Of a stretch of DNA of 32,623 nt, positions 8,107 through 16,154 are shown piece after piece. Location: contig JAYFRC010000080.1 in NCBI GenBank assembly GCA_034926415.1, positions 1-32,623 on the forward strand, written 5' to 3'. The notes below the pieces were generated by a model. That model worked only from the letters and a program-made list of their open reading frames with translations, did no database searches and had not been told where the DNA came from. The stretch comes from JAYFRC01 sp034926415 (lineage in GTDB: Bacteria; Bacillota; Clostridia; Oscillospirales; Oscillospiraceae). How positions within the stretch are numbered: the first letter of the stretch is position 1; each line of letters opens with the position of its first letter. A program made the translations under genes and the position numbers.

Positions 8107-8985
8107 TTGAAAAGCGCGTTTGCAAGCTGCCACCCGTTTGTGAATTTCATATGGTTTGCGGCGGTGATAACGCTTTCCGTAATGCTGATGAATCCGCCGT
8201 GCCTCGCGGCGTCGGCAGTATTGTCGGCGGCGACGCTGGCAAAGATTCGCGGCGGGCGCGCTCTCGGGAAAACGCTCACCTATCTTACGCCGTTTCTTTT
8301 AGCCGCGGCGTTGATAAACTGCCTGTTTAATCACGCGGGGATGACGCCGCTGGCGTATTTCCCCAGCGGGAACGCGCTGACCGGGGAATCTCTCGCCTAC
8401 GGCGCGGCGGCCGCTGTGATGCTGGCCTCGGCCGTGCTGTGGTGCGCCAGCCTTACGACGGTGATGACGTCGGACAAGCTCGTATGCCTGTTTGGAAAGA
8501 CGCTCCCCACGCTCGGCGTGCTAGTGGCGATGACGCTCAGCTTCATACCGCGCTTTGCACAGCAGTTCAGTGCTGTGTCGGACGCACAAAAATGCTCGGG
8601 AGCCGGAGATGAGCAAAACGGAGCCGCCGGGCGGCTGCGGCGTACTGCGCGAGTGTTTTCGATAACCGCGACATGGGCGCTAGAGGGCTCCGTACAGACA
8701 GCCGACAGCATGAGAAGCCGCGGTTGGGGAATGGGCGGAAGGACTTCGTTTTCTCCGATGCGATTCGACAAGAGGGACGGAACATTTATTGCGGTATTTT
8801 CCGCCCTTTTCGCGTCGGTAGTCGCCGCGGCGGCTTTGGGTATGCTTTACTGGCATTATTTTCCATTTATTGGAGGGGAGCTTTCGCCGCTGCCGGTATG
8901 CGCGTATGCGGCGCTTTGTGCGATGCCGCTTGCAATGGAGTTTTGGGAGGATAAGAAGTGGACGCGTTTGAAATCGAAAATCTGA
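8107..8985 (+). CDS. ecfT: ECF transporter transmembrane (T) component
   Basis: 292 residues, CbiQ/EcfT family. The start is TTG at 8107, chosen because a near-perfect AAAGGAGG (8091-8098) lies 8 bases upstream and the protein then begins MKSAFASCHPFVNFIWF, the usual T-component opening. Hydrophobic segments occupy about 10-60, 70-120, 130-155 and 230-280. The cytoplasmic coupling helices carry the DSMRSRGWGMGGRTSF motif, the family's Arg-rich region that contacts the ATPases. It would couple ATP hydrolysis to toppling of the S component. Its 3' end overlaps the next gene by 28 bases, which suggests translational coupling. It sits in the B12-riboswitch operon, so it is probably dedicated to this substrate rather than shared, though a shared role cannot be excluded. 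Confidence 0.92.
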   Translation: MKSAFASCHPFVNFIWFAAVITLSVMLMNPPCLAASAVLSAATLAKIRGGRALGKTLTYLTPFLLAAALINCLFNHAGMTPLAYFPSGNALTGESLAYGAAAAVMLASAVLWCASLTTVMTSDKLVCLFGKTLPTLGVLVAMTLSFIPRFAQQFSAVSDAQKCSGAGDEQNGAAGRLRRTARVFSITATWALEGSVQTADSMRSRGWGMGGRTSFSPMRFDKRDGTFIAVFSALFASVVAAAALGMLYWHYFPFIGGELSPLPVCAYAALCAMPLAMEFWEDKKWTRLKSKI

Positions 8986-11363
8986 CATTTTCATATCCGG
9001 GAAGTCGAAAACCCGCGATTTCCGACGTATCGCTTCGAATAAAGAGCGGGGAGTTCGTCACGCTCTGCGGAGCCTCCGGATGCGGGAAAACGACGCTGCT
9101 GCGCATTCTGAAGCGGAGCGTCGCGCCCCGGGGAGAACTTACAGGAGCGGTGAGATTCATGGGAAAGCAGGCCCAATCGCTTACGCAGAGAGAGGACTGT
9201 GCCGGCATAGGCTTCGTATTTCAAAGTGCTGAGGAGCAGATTGTGACGGACAAGGTCTGGCACGAGCTGGCCTTCGGCCTTGAAAGCCTCGGCTTCGCTT
9301 CCGATGAAATACGCCGGCGCGTGGCCGAGACAGCAGAATTTTTTGGCATAAGCAGGATGTTTGAAAAGAAGGTGTCGGAGCTTTCGGGCGGGCAGAGGCA
9401 GCTTCTATGCCTTGCTTCCGCCTCTGTCGCGCGGCCGGCAGTGCTTCTCCTTGACGAGCCGACGTCGATGCTCGATCCAATAGCCGCTTCGGATTTCCTT
9501 TCAATGCTTATAAAGCTCAACCGCGAGCTCGGTACGACAATAATAGCGGCGGAGCAGCGCCTCGAGGATTTTCTTCCCGCGTCCGACCGCACTATCGTCA
9601 TGGATTCCGGGCGCGTGCTGTTCGACGGAAGTCCGCGCGAGGCGGGGCATGTGCTGACTGCCGCGGGAAGCCCGATGCTGCGCACCATGCCGACGCCTGT
9701 GCGTTCGTTTTGCGCCGCAGACGGAGAAGGCGAATGTCCGATGTCGGTGCGCGAGGGAAGAGACTGGCTGGGAAAATATGTAAATAAGCATGGAAGTGTT
9801 ACGCTGGGGAAGCTTCCCGAAAAGCAGCCGGGGGAGACGACGGTCTCGCTTTCCGACGCGTGGTTTCGCTACGGGAGAGAGGGCGAGGAGGTACTTCGCG
9901 GAGTTAATATCAGCGCCGAGAGAGGCAGGCTTTTGGCGGTTGTCGGAGGAAACGGAGCGGGAAAAAGTACGCTGCTCAGGCTTCTCGGAGGGCTCGGCGC
10001 GCCGTACAGAGGGAAGCGGAGCCTTAGTGCCGAAACCCGTACCGCGCTGCTTCCGCAGGAGGTGAGGACGCTGTTCGCGTCCGACACCGTGCGCGGCGAC
10101 CTTATGGATGCGGCGGGGAACGGGGCCTACGCGGAAAAGAAGGTTGCCGAGACTGCGGAGCTTTGCCGCATAGGAGGGATGCTTGACCGCCACCCCTACG
10201 ATCTGTCCGGCGGGGAGCAGCAGCGGGCGGGGCTTGCGAAGATACTTATCTCGGGAGCCGATACCCTGCTTCTCGACGAGCCGACAAAAGGCATGGACGC
10301 GCCGCTTAAGGAGGATCTGGCGCGCACGCTCAAATCGCTGTGCGCGGATGGAAAAGCCGTGATAATGGTAAGCCACGATGTTGAGTTCTGCGCCGAATAC
10401 GCGGACGAGTGCGCCATGCTTTTCAACGGCGAGATAATTTCGAGAGCCGCGCCGCGCGAGTTTTTCTCGACCAACAGCTTTTACACGACCGCCGCGCGCA
10501 GGATGGCCGGAGGCATTATCGACGGCGCGGTGACTTGCGCCGACATAATCGCGGCCTGCGGAGCGGAGGAGCCGGAATACGATACCGGTGAAACGCGAAA
10601 GCCTGATAACACTTCGGCACCGGAACCGCCTAAAAGCGACTATGGAAAAAATTACCACAAAAGCGAGAAACATTCGGCAATTTCAAAAACTCTCGAAGCC
10701 CTGTTTATCACCGCGGTTCCGCTGACAGTGTTTTTCGGCATGGGGGCGGGGAACGGCAGAAAATGGCTTTATATAAGCATACTTGCGATAGCGGAGCTTT
10801 TTGCCGCGTTTGCCGCGCACTTTGAGGGCAGAAGACCGAAGGCGCGTGAGCTGGCCGTCATCGCCGCGCTGTGCGCGCTCGCGGTGGCAGGACGCGCCGC
10901 GCTGTTCATGGTTCCGCAGGTAAAGCCTGTCGCTGCGATAGCGATACTTGCGGGCGCGGGGCTTGGAGGCGAAGCGGGTTTCCTCGTCGGATTGCTTTCC
11001 GCATTCGTCTCTAACTTCATGTTCGGGCAGGGACCGTGGACGCCGTGGCAGATGCTTGGCTTCGGACTCGTCGGACTGCTTTCTGGAGCTCTCTTTTTCG
11101 CATCGCGCCGCGCAAAAACGCTCCCGATGTGCGTTTATGGGGCGCTTTCGATACTTCTTGTCTACGGCCCGCTCAACGACATATCCGAAGTGCTGATGTA
11201 CCAGAGCGAGCCGAACCTTGCAATGGCACTGACAATGCTTGCGGCCGGTTTTCCGTTCAATGTTGTACACGCGGCGGCGACGGTCGCTTTCCTGCTGATA
11301 CTTGCAGGGCCCATGATGAAGAAGCTGACGCGGCTGAGAGTAAAATACGGAATACTTGAATAA
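8958..11363 (+). CDS. ECF transporter fusion: two ATPase domains plus S component
   Basis: 801 residues. GTG start at 8958 with GGAGG 8 bases upstream. NBD1 (about 1-240): Walker A GASGCGKTT at 38-46, ECF-type Q-loop FQSAEEQIV, signature LSGGQRQ, Walker B VLLLDEPT; the usual H-loop His is Gln in AAEQRLED. NBD2 (about 285-510): Walker A GGNGAGKST near 329, LSGGEQQ, LLLDEPTKGMD, and a normal H-loop VSHD. A charged linker (about 540-580) leads to a membrane S component (about 583-801) with several helices and the motifs MVPQVKPVAAIAIL, GEAGFLVGLLSAFVSN and GQGPWTPWQM, typical of clostridial ECF S components. Together with EcfT this gives a complete importer from two genes. Substrate is inferred to be cobalamin or a related corrinoid from the riboswitch and DUF4430 partners. 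Confidence 0.9.
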   Translation: MDAFEIENLTFSYPGSRKPAISDVSLRIKSGEFVTLCGASGCGKTTLLRILKRSVAPRGELTGAVRFMGKQAQSLTQREDCAGIGFVFQSAEEQIVTDKVWHELAFGLESLGFASDEIRRRVAETAEFFGISRMFEKKVSELSGGQRQLLCLASASVARPAVLLLDEPTSMLDPIAASDFLSMLIKLNRELGTTIIAAEQRLEDFLPASDRTIVMDSGRVLFDGSPREAGHVLTAAGSPMLRTMPTPVRSFCAADGEGECPMSVREGRDWLGKYVNKHGSVTLGKLPEKQPGETTVSLSDAWFRYGREGEEVLRGVNISAERGRLLAVVGGNGAGKSTLLRLLGGLGAPYRGKRSLSAETRTALLPQEVRTLFASDTVRGDLMDAAGNGAYAEKKVAETAELCRIGGMLDRHPYDLSGGEQQRAGLAKILISGADTLLLDEPTKGMDAPLKEDLARTLKSLCADGKAVIMVSHDVEFCAEYADECAMLFNGEIISRAAPREFFSTNSFYTTAARRMAGGIIDGAVTCADIIAACGAEEPEYDTGETRKPDNTSAPEPPKSDYGKNYHKSEKHSAISKTLEALFITAVPLTVFFGMGAGNGRKWLYISILAIAELFAAFAAHFEGRRPKARELAVIAALCALAVAGRAALFMVPQVKPVAAIAILAGAGLGGEAGFLVGLLSAFVSNFMFGQGPWTPWQMLGFGLVGLLSGALFFASRRAKTLPMCVYGALSILLVYGPLNDISEVLMYQSEPNLAMALTMLAAGFPFNVVHAAATVAFLLILAGPMMKKLTRLRVKYGILE

Positions 11364-11392
11364 AAAGCGCGGAGCAAAAGCTCCGCGCTTTT
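11362..11392. terminator. Bidirectional terminator between the ECF operon and trxB
   Basis: A perfect stem AAAAGCGCGGAGC / GCTCCGCGCTTTT with an AAAA loop. A-run and T-run flanks make it work on both strands. It ends the B12 operon (+) and trxB (-), whose stop codons are 1 and 13 bases away. Confidence 0.9.
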
Positions 11393-11405
11393 ATGTTTAT
11401 AGATT

Positions 11406-12320
11406 CTATTTTCCGGCTCTGACGTGATCGGCAGCCCTGGATGCGGCCACAGCTCCGTCGGCTATGGCGGTGACTATCTGGCGCAGAGGCTTTGTCCTCG
11501 TGTCGCCCGCAGCGTATATACCGGGAGCGCTGGTTTCGCATGTCTCGCCGGCTTTGATATAGCCTGTCTCATCAAGGGCGATGAGCGAAGCGAAAGGAGA
11601 GTTGTCGGGCGCAAGGCCTATTGAGATGAAAACTCCGTCGACCTCTAGGGGATACTCCGCGCCGCCGTCTGTCGGCAAGAGCGTCACGCCGGTTACGCGT
11701 GCGTCCCCGCGTATTTCGGAGACGACTGCCGGCGGAAGAAACTCGACGTTGCTCTTTCCTTTTGCCGCGTCCATATATCTGTCGAGCGCGCGGAAAACGC
11801 TTCGCCTGTTGATAATATAAACCTTTTTGCATACTTCTGCGAGATAGAGCGCATCCTCGATGGCGCTGTTGCCGCCGCCGACAACGGCCACGGTTTTCCC
11901 GCGGAAGAAGCCTCCGTCGCAAACGGCGCAGTATGACACGCCTTTGCCGAGGAATTCTTCCTCTCCGGCGCAGCCTATTTTTTTGCGCTTTGCGCCGTTG
12001 GCGATAACGACTGTTTTTCCGTCGAAAGTCCCCGAGGACGTGACGACGGTTTTTGTCCCGTCGCCGTTTTCGGTTATTGCGGACACATCGCCAGTGATTA
12101 TATTCACGCCGAGATTTCCTATCTGCTCCGACATTTTCTGCGCCAGATCCCAACCAGCCACGGAATCTATGGCGGGATAGTTTTCTATTTCCGGAGTGGT
12201 CACGATCTGGCCTCCGGAGACCGACGCCTCGAGCAAGAGTACATTCATTCCGGCACGCGCACCGTAAAGCGCAGCGGTCATTCCCGCCGGGCCGGCCCCG
12301 ATAATTATTATGTCGTACAT
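11406..12320 (-). CDS. trxB: Thioredoxin-disulfide reductase
   Basis: 304 residues, usual length for the low-molecular-weight bacterial enzyme. It moves electrons from NADPH through FAD to thioredoxin in the cytoplasm. FAD-binding GAGPAG is at residues 8-13, the redox pair is CAVC at 131-134, the NADPH-binding glycine motif VGGGNSA follows, and a second FAD contact GIYAAGDTR lies near the C-terminus. The start ATG at 12320 has AAAGGAG upstream. It is divergent from trxA with a 162-base AT-rich spacer, so reductase and substrate are probably co-controlled. Confidence 0.97.
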   Translation of the reverse strand: MYDIIIIGAGPAGMTAALYGARAGMNVLLLEASVSGGQIVTTPEIENYPAIDSVAGWDLAQKMSEQIGNLGVNIITGDVSAITENGDGTKTVVTSSGTFDGKTVVIANGAKRKKIGCAGEEEFLGKGVSYCAVCDGGFFRGKTVAVVGGGNSAIEDALYLAEVCKKVYIINRRSVFRALDRYMDAAKGKSNVEFLPPAVVSEIRGDARVTGVTLLPTDGGAEYPLEVDGVFISIGLAPDNSPFASLIALDETGYIKAGETCETSAPGIYAAGDTRTKPLRQIVTAIADGAVAASRAADHVRAGK

Positions 12321-12482
12321 AAAATCGCTCCTTTTACAGTATCATACTTTTGTTTTTATCACATTTCTGTTGCATATGCAATACCATATTTCATATTTAT
12401 GATGTATATTTTGAAAATAAAAGTAGATAAAACCTTATAAAACAGAAATAATAAAACGACAGAAAATAAAGGAGTGAACAAT
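12321..12482. promoter_or_regulatory. Divergent trxB/trxA control region with a 12-bp palindrome
   Basis: AT-rich spacer much poorer in G and C than its surroundings. It contains the perfect palindrome TTGCATATGCAA (12370-12381). Toward trxA, TTGAAA (12411-12416) is followed by TTATAA-like sequence about 18 bases later. Toward trxB, TTGCAT within the palindrome is followed 17 bases later by TAAAAA. Promoter positions are tentative. The palindrome could be an operator or simply part of a -35 region. Confidence 0.45.
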
Positions 12483-12800
12483 ATGGCAATAGTTCATATT
12501 AACAGTGAAAACTACGACGCTGAGGTTGTAAGGAGCGAAAAGCCTGTGCTGCTCGACTTCTTCGCCACATGGTGCGGGCCCTGCAAGATGCTTTCGCCAA
12601 TAGTTGAGGAAATAGCCAATGAGTATGACCAGTATAAGATATGCAAGGTCGACGTTGACGAAGTTCCCGAGCTCGCCGCAAAATTCGGAGTTATGGGCGT
12701 TCCCACTCTCGTGGTGATGAAGAACGGCAAGATAATGACCCAGTCCTCCGGCGCAAGGCCGAAGGCCGCGGTTCTAGAACTGCTGAAGTCTGCGGACTGA
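12483..12800 (+). CDS. trxA: Thioredoxin
   Basis: 105 residues, normal thioredoxin length. Active site WCGPCK with Cys31 and Cys34, the cis-Pro loop GVPTLV, and a buried Asp in the LLDFFATW strand. The start is ATG 12483: AAAGGAG at 12468-12474 is spaced 8 bases from it, whereas an upstream in-frame GTG at 12474 overlaps the SD itself. Cytoplasmic dithiol carrier reduced by the divergent TrxB. Followed by a strong terminator, so it is a single-gene unit. Confidence 0.97.
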   Translation: MAIVHINSENYDAEVVRSEKPVLLDFFATWCGPCKMLSPIVEEIANEYDQYKICKVDVDEVPELAAKFGVMGVPTLVVMKNGKIMTQSSGARPKAAVLELLKSAD

Positions 12801-12820
12801 TACAACGTAGTATAAAAAGA

Positions 12821-12858
12821 GCGCGCTGCAAAACAAGAGTTTTGCGGCGCGCCTTTTT
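12821..12858 (+). terminator. Intrinsic terminator after trxA
   Basis: A 14-bp stem GCGCGCTGCAAAAC (12821-12834) pairs with 12839-12852 with one G-U, across an AAGA loop, then CTTTTTGCTTTTT. Confidence 0.9.
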
Positions 12859-12865
12859 GCTTTTT

Positions 12866-13127
12866 AGGGGAAAGCTGCATGTCTATGTCCTGCTTTTGTC
12901 CGCGGGCGGCAAAGGCGTATCGCCGTACCGGATGCATAACAGGTTAAGCAAACCCTTTGGTATAACTGTCTGTCTATTTTTGCCGACTTTCACCGCCGCG
13001 ATGAATTTATTTTTGGGAGTTTTCATTTTTATGTTTATTAGAATCTTTTATGAGTAAGTTTTCTTCATTTTTTCATTTTTTTTCTGAGTAAAATGATGTA
13101 TAATAGACCAGATATATTCAACGCTGA
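12866..13127 (+). promoter_or_regulatory. Gene-free leader with a -10 element upstream of cardiolipin synthase
   Basis: No protein-like ORF with an SD is visible in this stretch. The 3' half is T-rich. A perfect TATAAT at 13099-13104 lies 38 bases before the cardiolipin synthase start, but the -35 position 17 bases upstream is only T-rich, so the promoter may rely on an activator or another sigma factor. I matched no known riboswitch in 12866-13000. Confidence 0.45.
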
Positions 13128-13141
13128 GAGGAGGACGGAAA

Positions 13142-14710
13142 ATGAAAAGCACGCGGCGTTCGCCGCTGAAGCGCATACTGTTCGGCAGAACGATAGTTAT
13201 AATATTCCTTCTCGCCCTCCAGATATATCTGCTGTTCGCCGCGTGGAACTGGCTGTCCGGATATTTAACGATCATCACGAGTGCGCAGGAGGTTATCGGT
13301 CTTGTCACGGTGGTGTTCATTTTCAACAGGCGTGAAAACCCGAGTTACAAGCTGGTCTGGATGATACCTGTTCTTGTGTTCCCGATATTCGGAACGCTGT
13401 TTTACATATTCGTCCAGCTTAACCTCGGCACCTTGAGAGAGAGAAAACGCATCAAAGAGATATCCGAGGAGACGAAGCCCTACCGTGTGCAGAACGACGC
13501 CGTGCTGCTCAAGCTCGAGCAGTCGAGCCCCCGCGATGCGCGCCTTGCCGAATATTTGTACTCCGCCAGCGGATACCCCGTGTACAGCGGCGCGGACATC
13601 AGATATTTTTCGACGGGCGAGGAATATTTCGCGTCGCTCAAGGAATCGCTTGCAAAGGCGGAAAAATTCATATTCCTTGAATATTTTTTCATCTGCGGCG
13701 GTATCATGTGGGGCGAGGTGCTAGACATACTCAAAGAAAAAGTTGCCGAGGGCGTCGACGTGCGCGTGCTCTACGACGGGACGACGTCGATGAGCGGCGT
13801 GCATTTCGGGTACTACAAAAAGCTGAGGAAGATAGGCATAAAGGCGAGGGTGTTCTCGCCCATACGCCCGGCGCTGTCGACGGTGCAGAACAACAGGGAT
13901 CACAGAAAGATAGCGGTTATGGACGGCAAAGTGGCCTTTACCGGCGGCATCAATCTCGCAGACGAGTATATAAACCGGGAAATACGCTTCGGCCATTGGA
14001 AGGACGCGGGGGTCCGTGTCGAGGGCGAGCCGGCAGAGGCCTTCACCGGAATGTTCTACGAGATGTGGAACGCCGCGGTGCGGCGCGGAGATATGGATGT
14101 GGACGCGCTTGCCAAGCGGCTATGCGGGCTCGATACCCAATCTAACGATGCGAGCGTCTCCGAAGGCTTTATCATTCCGTATGCGGACAGTCCGCTGGAC
14201 AGCGAGGCCGTGGGAGAAAATGTATATTTTGACATGCTTAATACCGCGAAGGATTACGTCCACATCATGACGCCGTATCTGATACCAGACGCCAGCATGG
14301 TATCGTGTCTTACATACGCAGCGCAGCGCGGCGTTGAAACTATGATAATAATGCCGCGTATACCCGACAAGAAGATGGTCAATATGCTCGGCCATTCATA
14401 CTACGGCGAGCTCATTGACCGCGGAGTGCGCATATTCGAATACAAGCCCGGCTTCATACACTCGAAGGTCGTCGTGAGCGACAACTGCAAGGCCACGGTC
14501 GGAACGGTGAATTTCGATTATCGCAGCTTTTACCTGCATTTTGAATGCGGAGTCTACATGTGCGGCTGCGGCGCGGTGGAGGATGTCGAGAAGGATTACC
14601 AAAGCACGCTTGAGCAGTGCGCGGAAATAACGCGCGAGGACTGCAAAAAATACCCTATCTGGAAAAAATTGATCGGCAGAGCACTTCGGCTCATTGCCCC
14701 GTTGTTGTAA
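13142..14710 (+). CDS. cls: Cardiolipin synthase (phospholipase D family)
   Basis: 522 residues, slightly longer than typical Cls (about 480-510). Membrane enzyme that condenses two phosphatidylglycerol molecules to cardiolipin and glycerol. Three N-terminal hydrophobic segments (about 15-36, 42-65, 72-95) precede two PLD domains, each with an HKD motif: HRKIAVMDGKVAFTGG near residue 254 and IHSKVVVSDN near residue 439, the second followed by GTVNFDYRSF. Start ATG has a GAGGAGGA SD. The downstream citrate synthase begins 31 bases later, so the two may share a transcript despite unrelated roles. Confidence 0.95.
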   Translation: MKSTRRSPLKRILFGRTIVIIFLLALQIYLLFAAWNWLSGYLTIITSAQEVIGLVTVVFIFNRRENPSYKLVWMIPVLVFPIFGTLFYIFVQLNLGTLRERKRIKEISEETKPYRVQNDAVLLKLEQSSPRDARLAEYLYSASGYPVYSGADIRYFSTGEEYFASLKESLAKAEKFIFLEYFFICGGIMWGEVLDILKEKVAEGVDVRVLYDGTTSMSGVHFGYYKKLRKIGIKARVFSPIRPALSTVQNNRDHRKIAVMDGKVAFTGGINLADEYINREIRFGHWKDAGVRVEGEPAEAFTGMFYEMWNAAVRRGDMDVDALAKRLCGLDTQSNDASVSEGFIIPYADSPLDSEAVGENVYFDMLNTAKDYVHIMTPYLIPDASMVSCLTYAAQRGVETMIIMPRIPDKKMVNMLGHSYYGELIDRGVRIFEYKPGFIHSKVVVSDNCKATVGTVNFDYRSFYLHFECGVYMCGCGAVEDVEKDYQSTLEQCAEITREDCKKYPIWKKLIGRALRLIAPLL

Positions 14711-14741
14711 ATAGAGGACAGTAACGCTGAAAGGAAATGAT

Positions 14742-16118
14742 ATGAAACAGAATCCAATTTATTCGGAAAATACTCCCCAGGTCCAGAAGCTCGCGGATAT
14801 ATGCCGCGCCGACAGCAACATCACTCCGCAGGACTATTTTGAGTACGGTGTCAAGCGTGGCCTTCGCGACAACAATGGAAAGGGCGTCCTGACTGGGCTT
14901 ACGGAGGTCTCTTCCATAATCGGAACGGCAGAGATGGACGGAAGACTCATACCGCGTGACGGAATACTCCGCTATCGAGGATATGATATATTTGACCTTG
15001 TCGATGGGTTTATAAAAGAAAAGCGCTTTGGGTTCGAAGAAGTCGCATGGCTGCTTATGTTCGGAAGACTTCCGGACGAGGTAGAGCTCCGGGAGTTCGG
15101 TGAGATGATCGGGTCGTACCGCGTGCTGCCGACCAATTTTGTGCGCGACGTCGTGATGAAAGCGCCTAGCTCCGACATGATGAACGCGCTTGCTCGCTGC
15201 GTGCTGACGAGCGCCAGCTACGATACGAATCCCGACGACACCTCGATACCGAACGTTGTGCGCCAGTGCACGCAGCTCATCGCGAAGCTGCCGATGTTCG
15301 CAGTTTACGGCTATCAGGCGTATTCGCATTATATCGAGGGCAACAGTCTTTATATCCATACTCCTGACCCGAAGCTGTCGACAGCGGAAAACATTCTGAT
15401 GATGCTCAGACCCGATATGAAATACACGGATCTCGAAGCAAAGGTTCTCGACCTCTGCCTCGTGCTCCACGCGGAACACGGCGGCGGCAACAACTCAAGC
15501 TTTACCATGCGTGTCGTCACAAGCTCCGGAACCGATACATACTCCGCAGTCGCCGCTTCATTGGCGTCGCTCAAGGGGCCGCGCCACGGCGGAGCCAACC
15601 GCAAGGTCGTGCAGATGATGGACACCATGAAAAAGGAAGTAAAGGACTGGCGCGACGATGATGAAATAGCAAATTATCTTGTGGGGATGCTCGAAGGCGA
15701 GCGCTTTGACAAAAAAGGACTTATCTACGGAATGGGTCACGCCGTCTATTCCATAAGCGACCCGCGCGCAGTGATACTCAAAAAGTTTGCGAAAGCGCTG
15801 TCGAACGAGAAAAATCTTGAGGACGAATTCGATCTCTATTTGCGCGTCGAGCAGATCGCGCCCGAGGTAATATCCCGGAACAGAAAGATGTATAAGGGCG
15901 TGTGCGCCAACGTCGATTTTTATTCGGGTTTTGTTTACGAAATGCTCGGGCTTCCGCTCGAGTGTTATACGCCCATGTTCGCCGTGAGCCGCATGGCGGG
16001 TTGGAGTGCGCACAGGCTTGAAGAGCTTGTGCAGAACGGGAAGATAATACGCCCGGCGTACAGAGGCGTTTGTCCCGACAGGAAGTATATCCCCATCGGC
16101 GAGCGATTTGCTGAATGA
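14742..16118 (+). CDS. gltA: Citrate synthase
   Basis: 458 residues, the longer citrate/2-methylcitrate synthase type common in Clostridia. Condenses acetyl-CoA and oxaloacetate. The active-site segments are present: LHAEHGGGNNSSF with His243, YGMGHAVYSISDPRA with His333, and VCANVDFYSG with Asp392. The start ATG follows AAAGGAAATG. In anaerobes of this group the enzyme usually feeds glutamate synthesis by a partial TCA branch; no aconitase or isocitrate dehydrogenase gene is in the window. 2-Methylcitrate synthase is the main alternative but no propionate genes are near. Confidence 0.93.
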   Translation: MKQNPIYSENTPQVQKLADICRADSNITPQDYFEYGVKRGLRDNNGKGVLTGLTEVSSIIGTAEMDGRLIPRDGILRYRGYDIFDLVDGFIKEKRFGFEEVAWLLMFGRLPDEVELREFGEMIGSYRVLPTNFVRDVVMKAPSSDMMNALARCVLTSASYDTNPDDTSIPNVVRQCTQLIAKLPMFAVYGYQAYSHYIEGNSLYIHTPDPKLSTAENILMMLRPDMKYTDLEAKVLDLCLVLHAEHGGGNNSSFTMRVVTSSGTDTYSAVAASLASLKGPRHGGANRKVVQMMDTMKKEVKDWRDDDEIANYLVGMLEGERFDKKGLIYGMGHAVYSISDPRAVILKKFAKALSNEKNLEDEFDLYLRVEQIAPEVISRNRKMYKGVCANVDFYSGFVYEMLGLPLECYTPMFAVSRMAGWSAHRLEELVQNGKIIRPAYRGVCPDRKYIPIGERFAE

Positions 16119-16154
16119 GAGCCGCCGGCGCGGGAAAAATCGGGAGGTACGGTT

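Noticed and set aside
9501..10673. 390-codon open frame on the minus strand opposite the ECF ATPases
   Set aside because: No domain pattern, Arg-rich composition typical of antisense frames in GC-rich DNA, and the opposite strand encodes complete Walker, signature and H-loop motifs.
12842..13057. 71-codon frame upstream of cardiolipin synthase
   Set aside because: It begins inside the trxA terminator, has no Shine-Dalgarno, and its hydrophobic tail comes from T-rich leader sequence.
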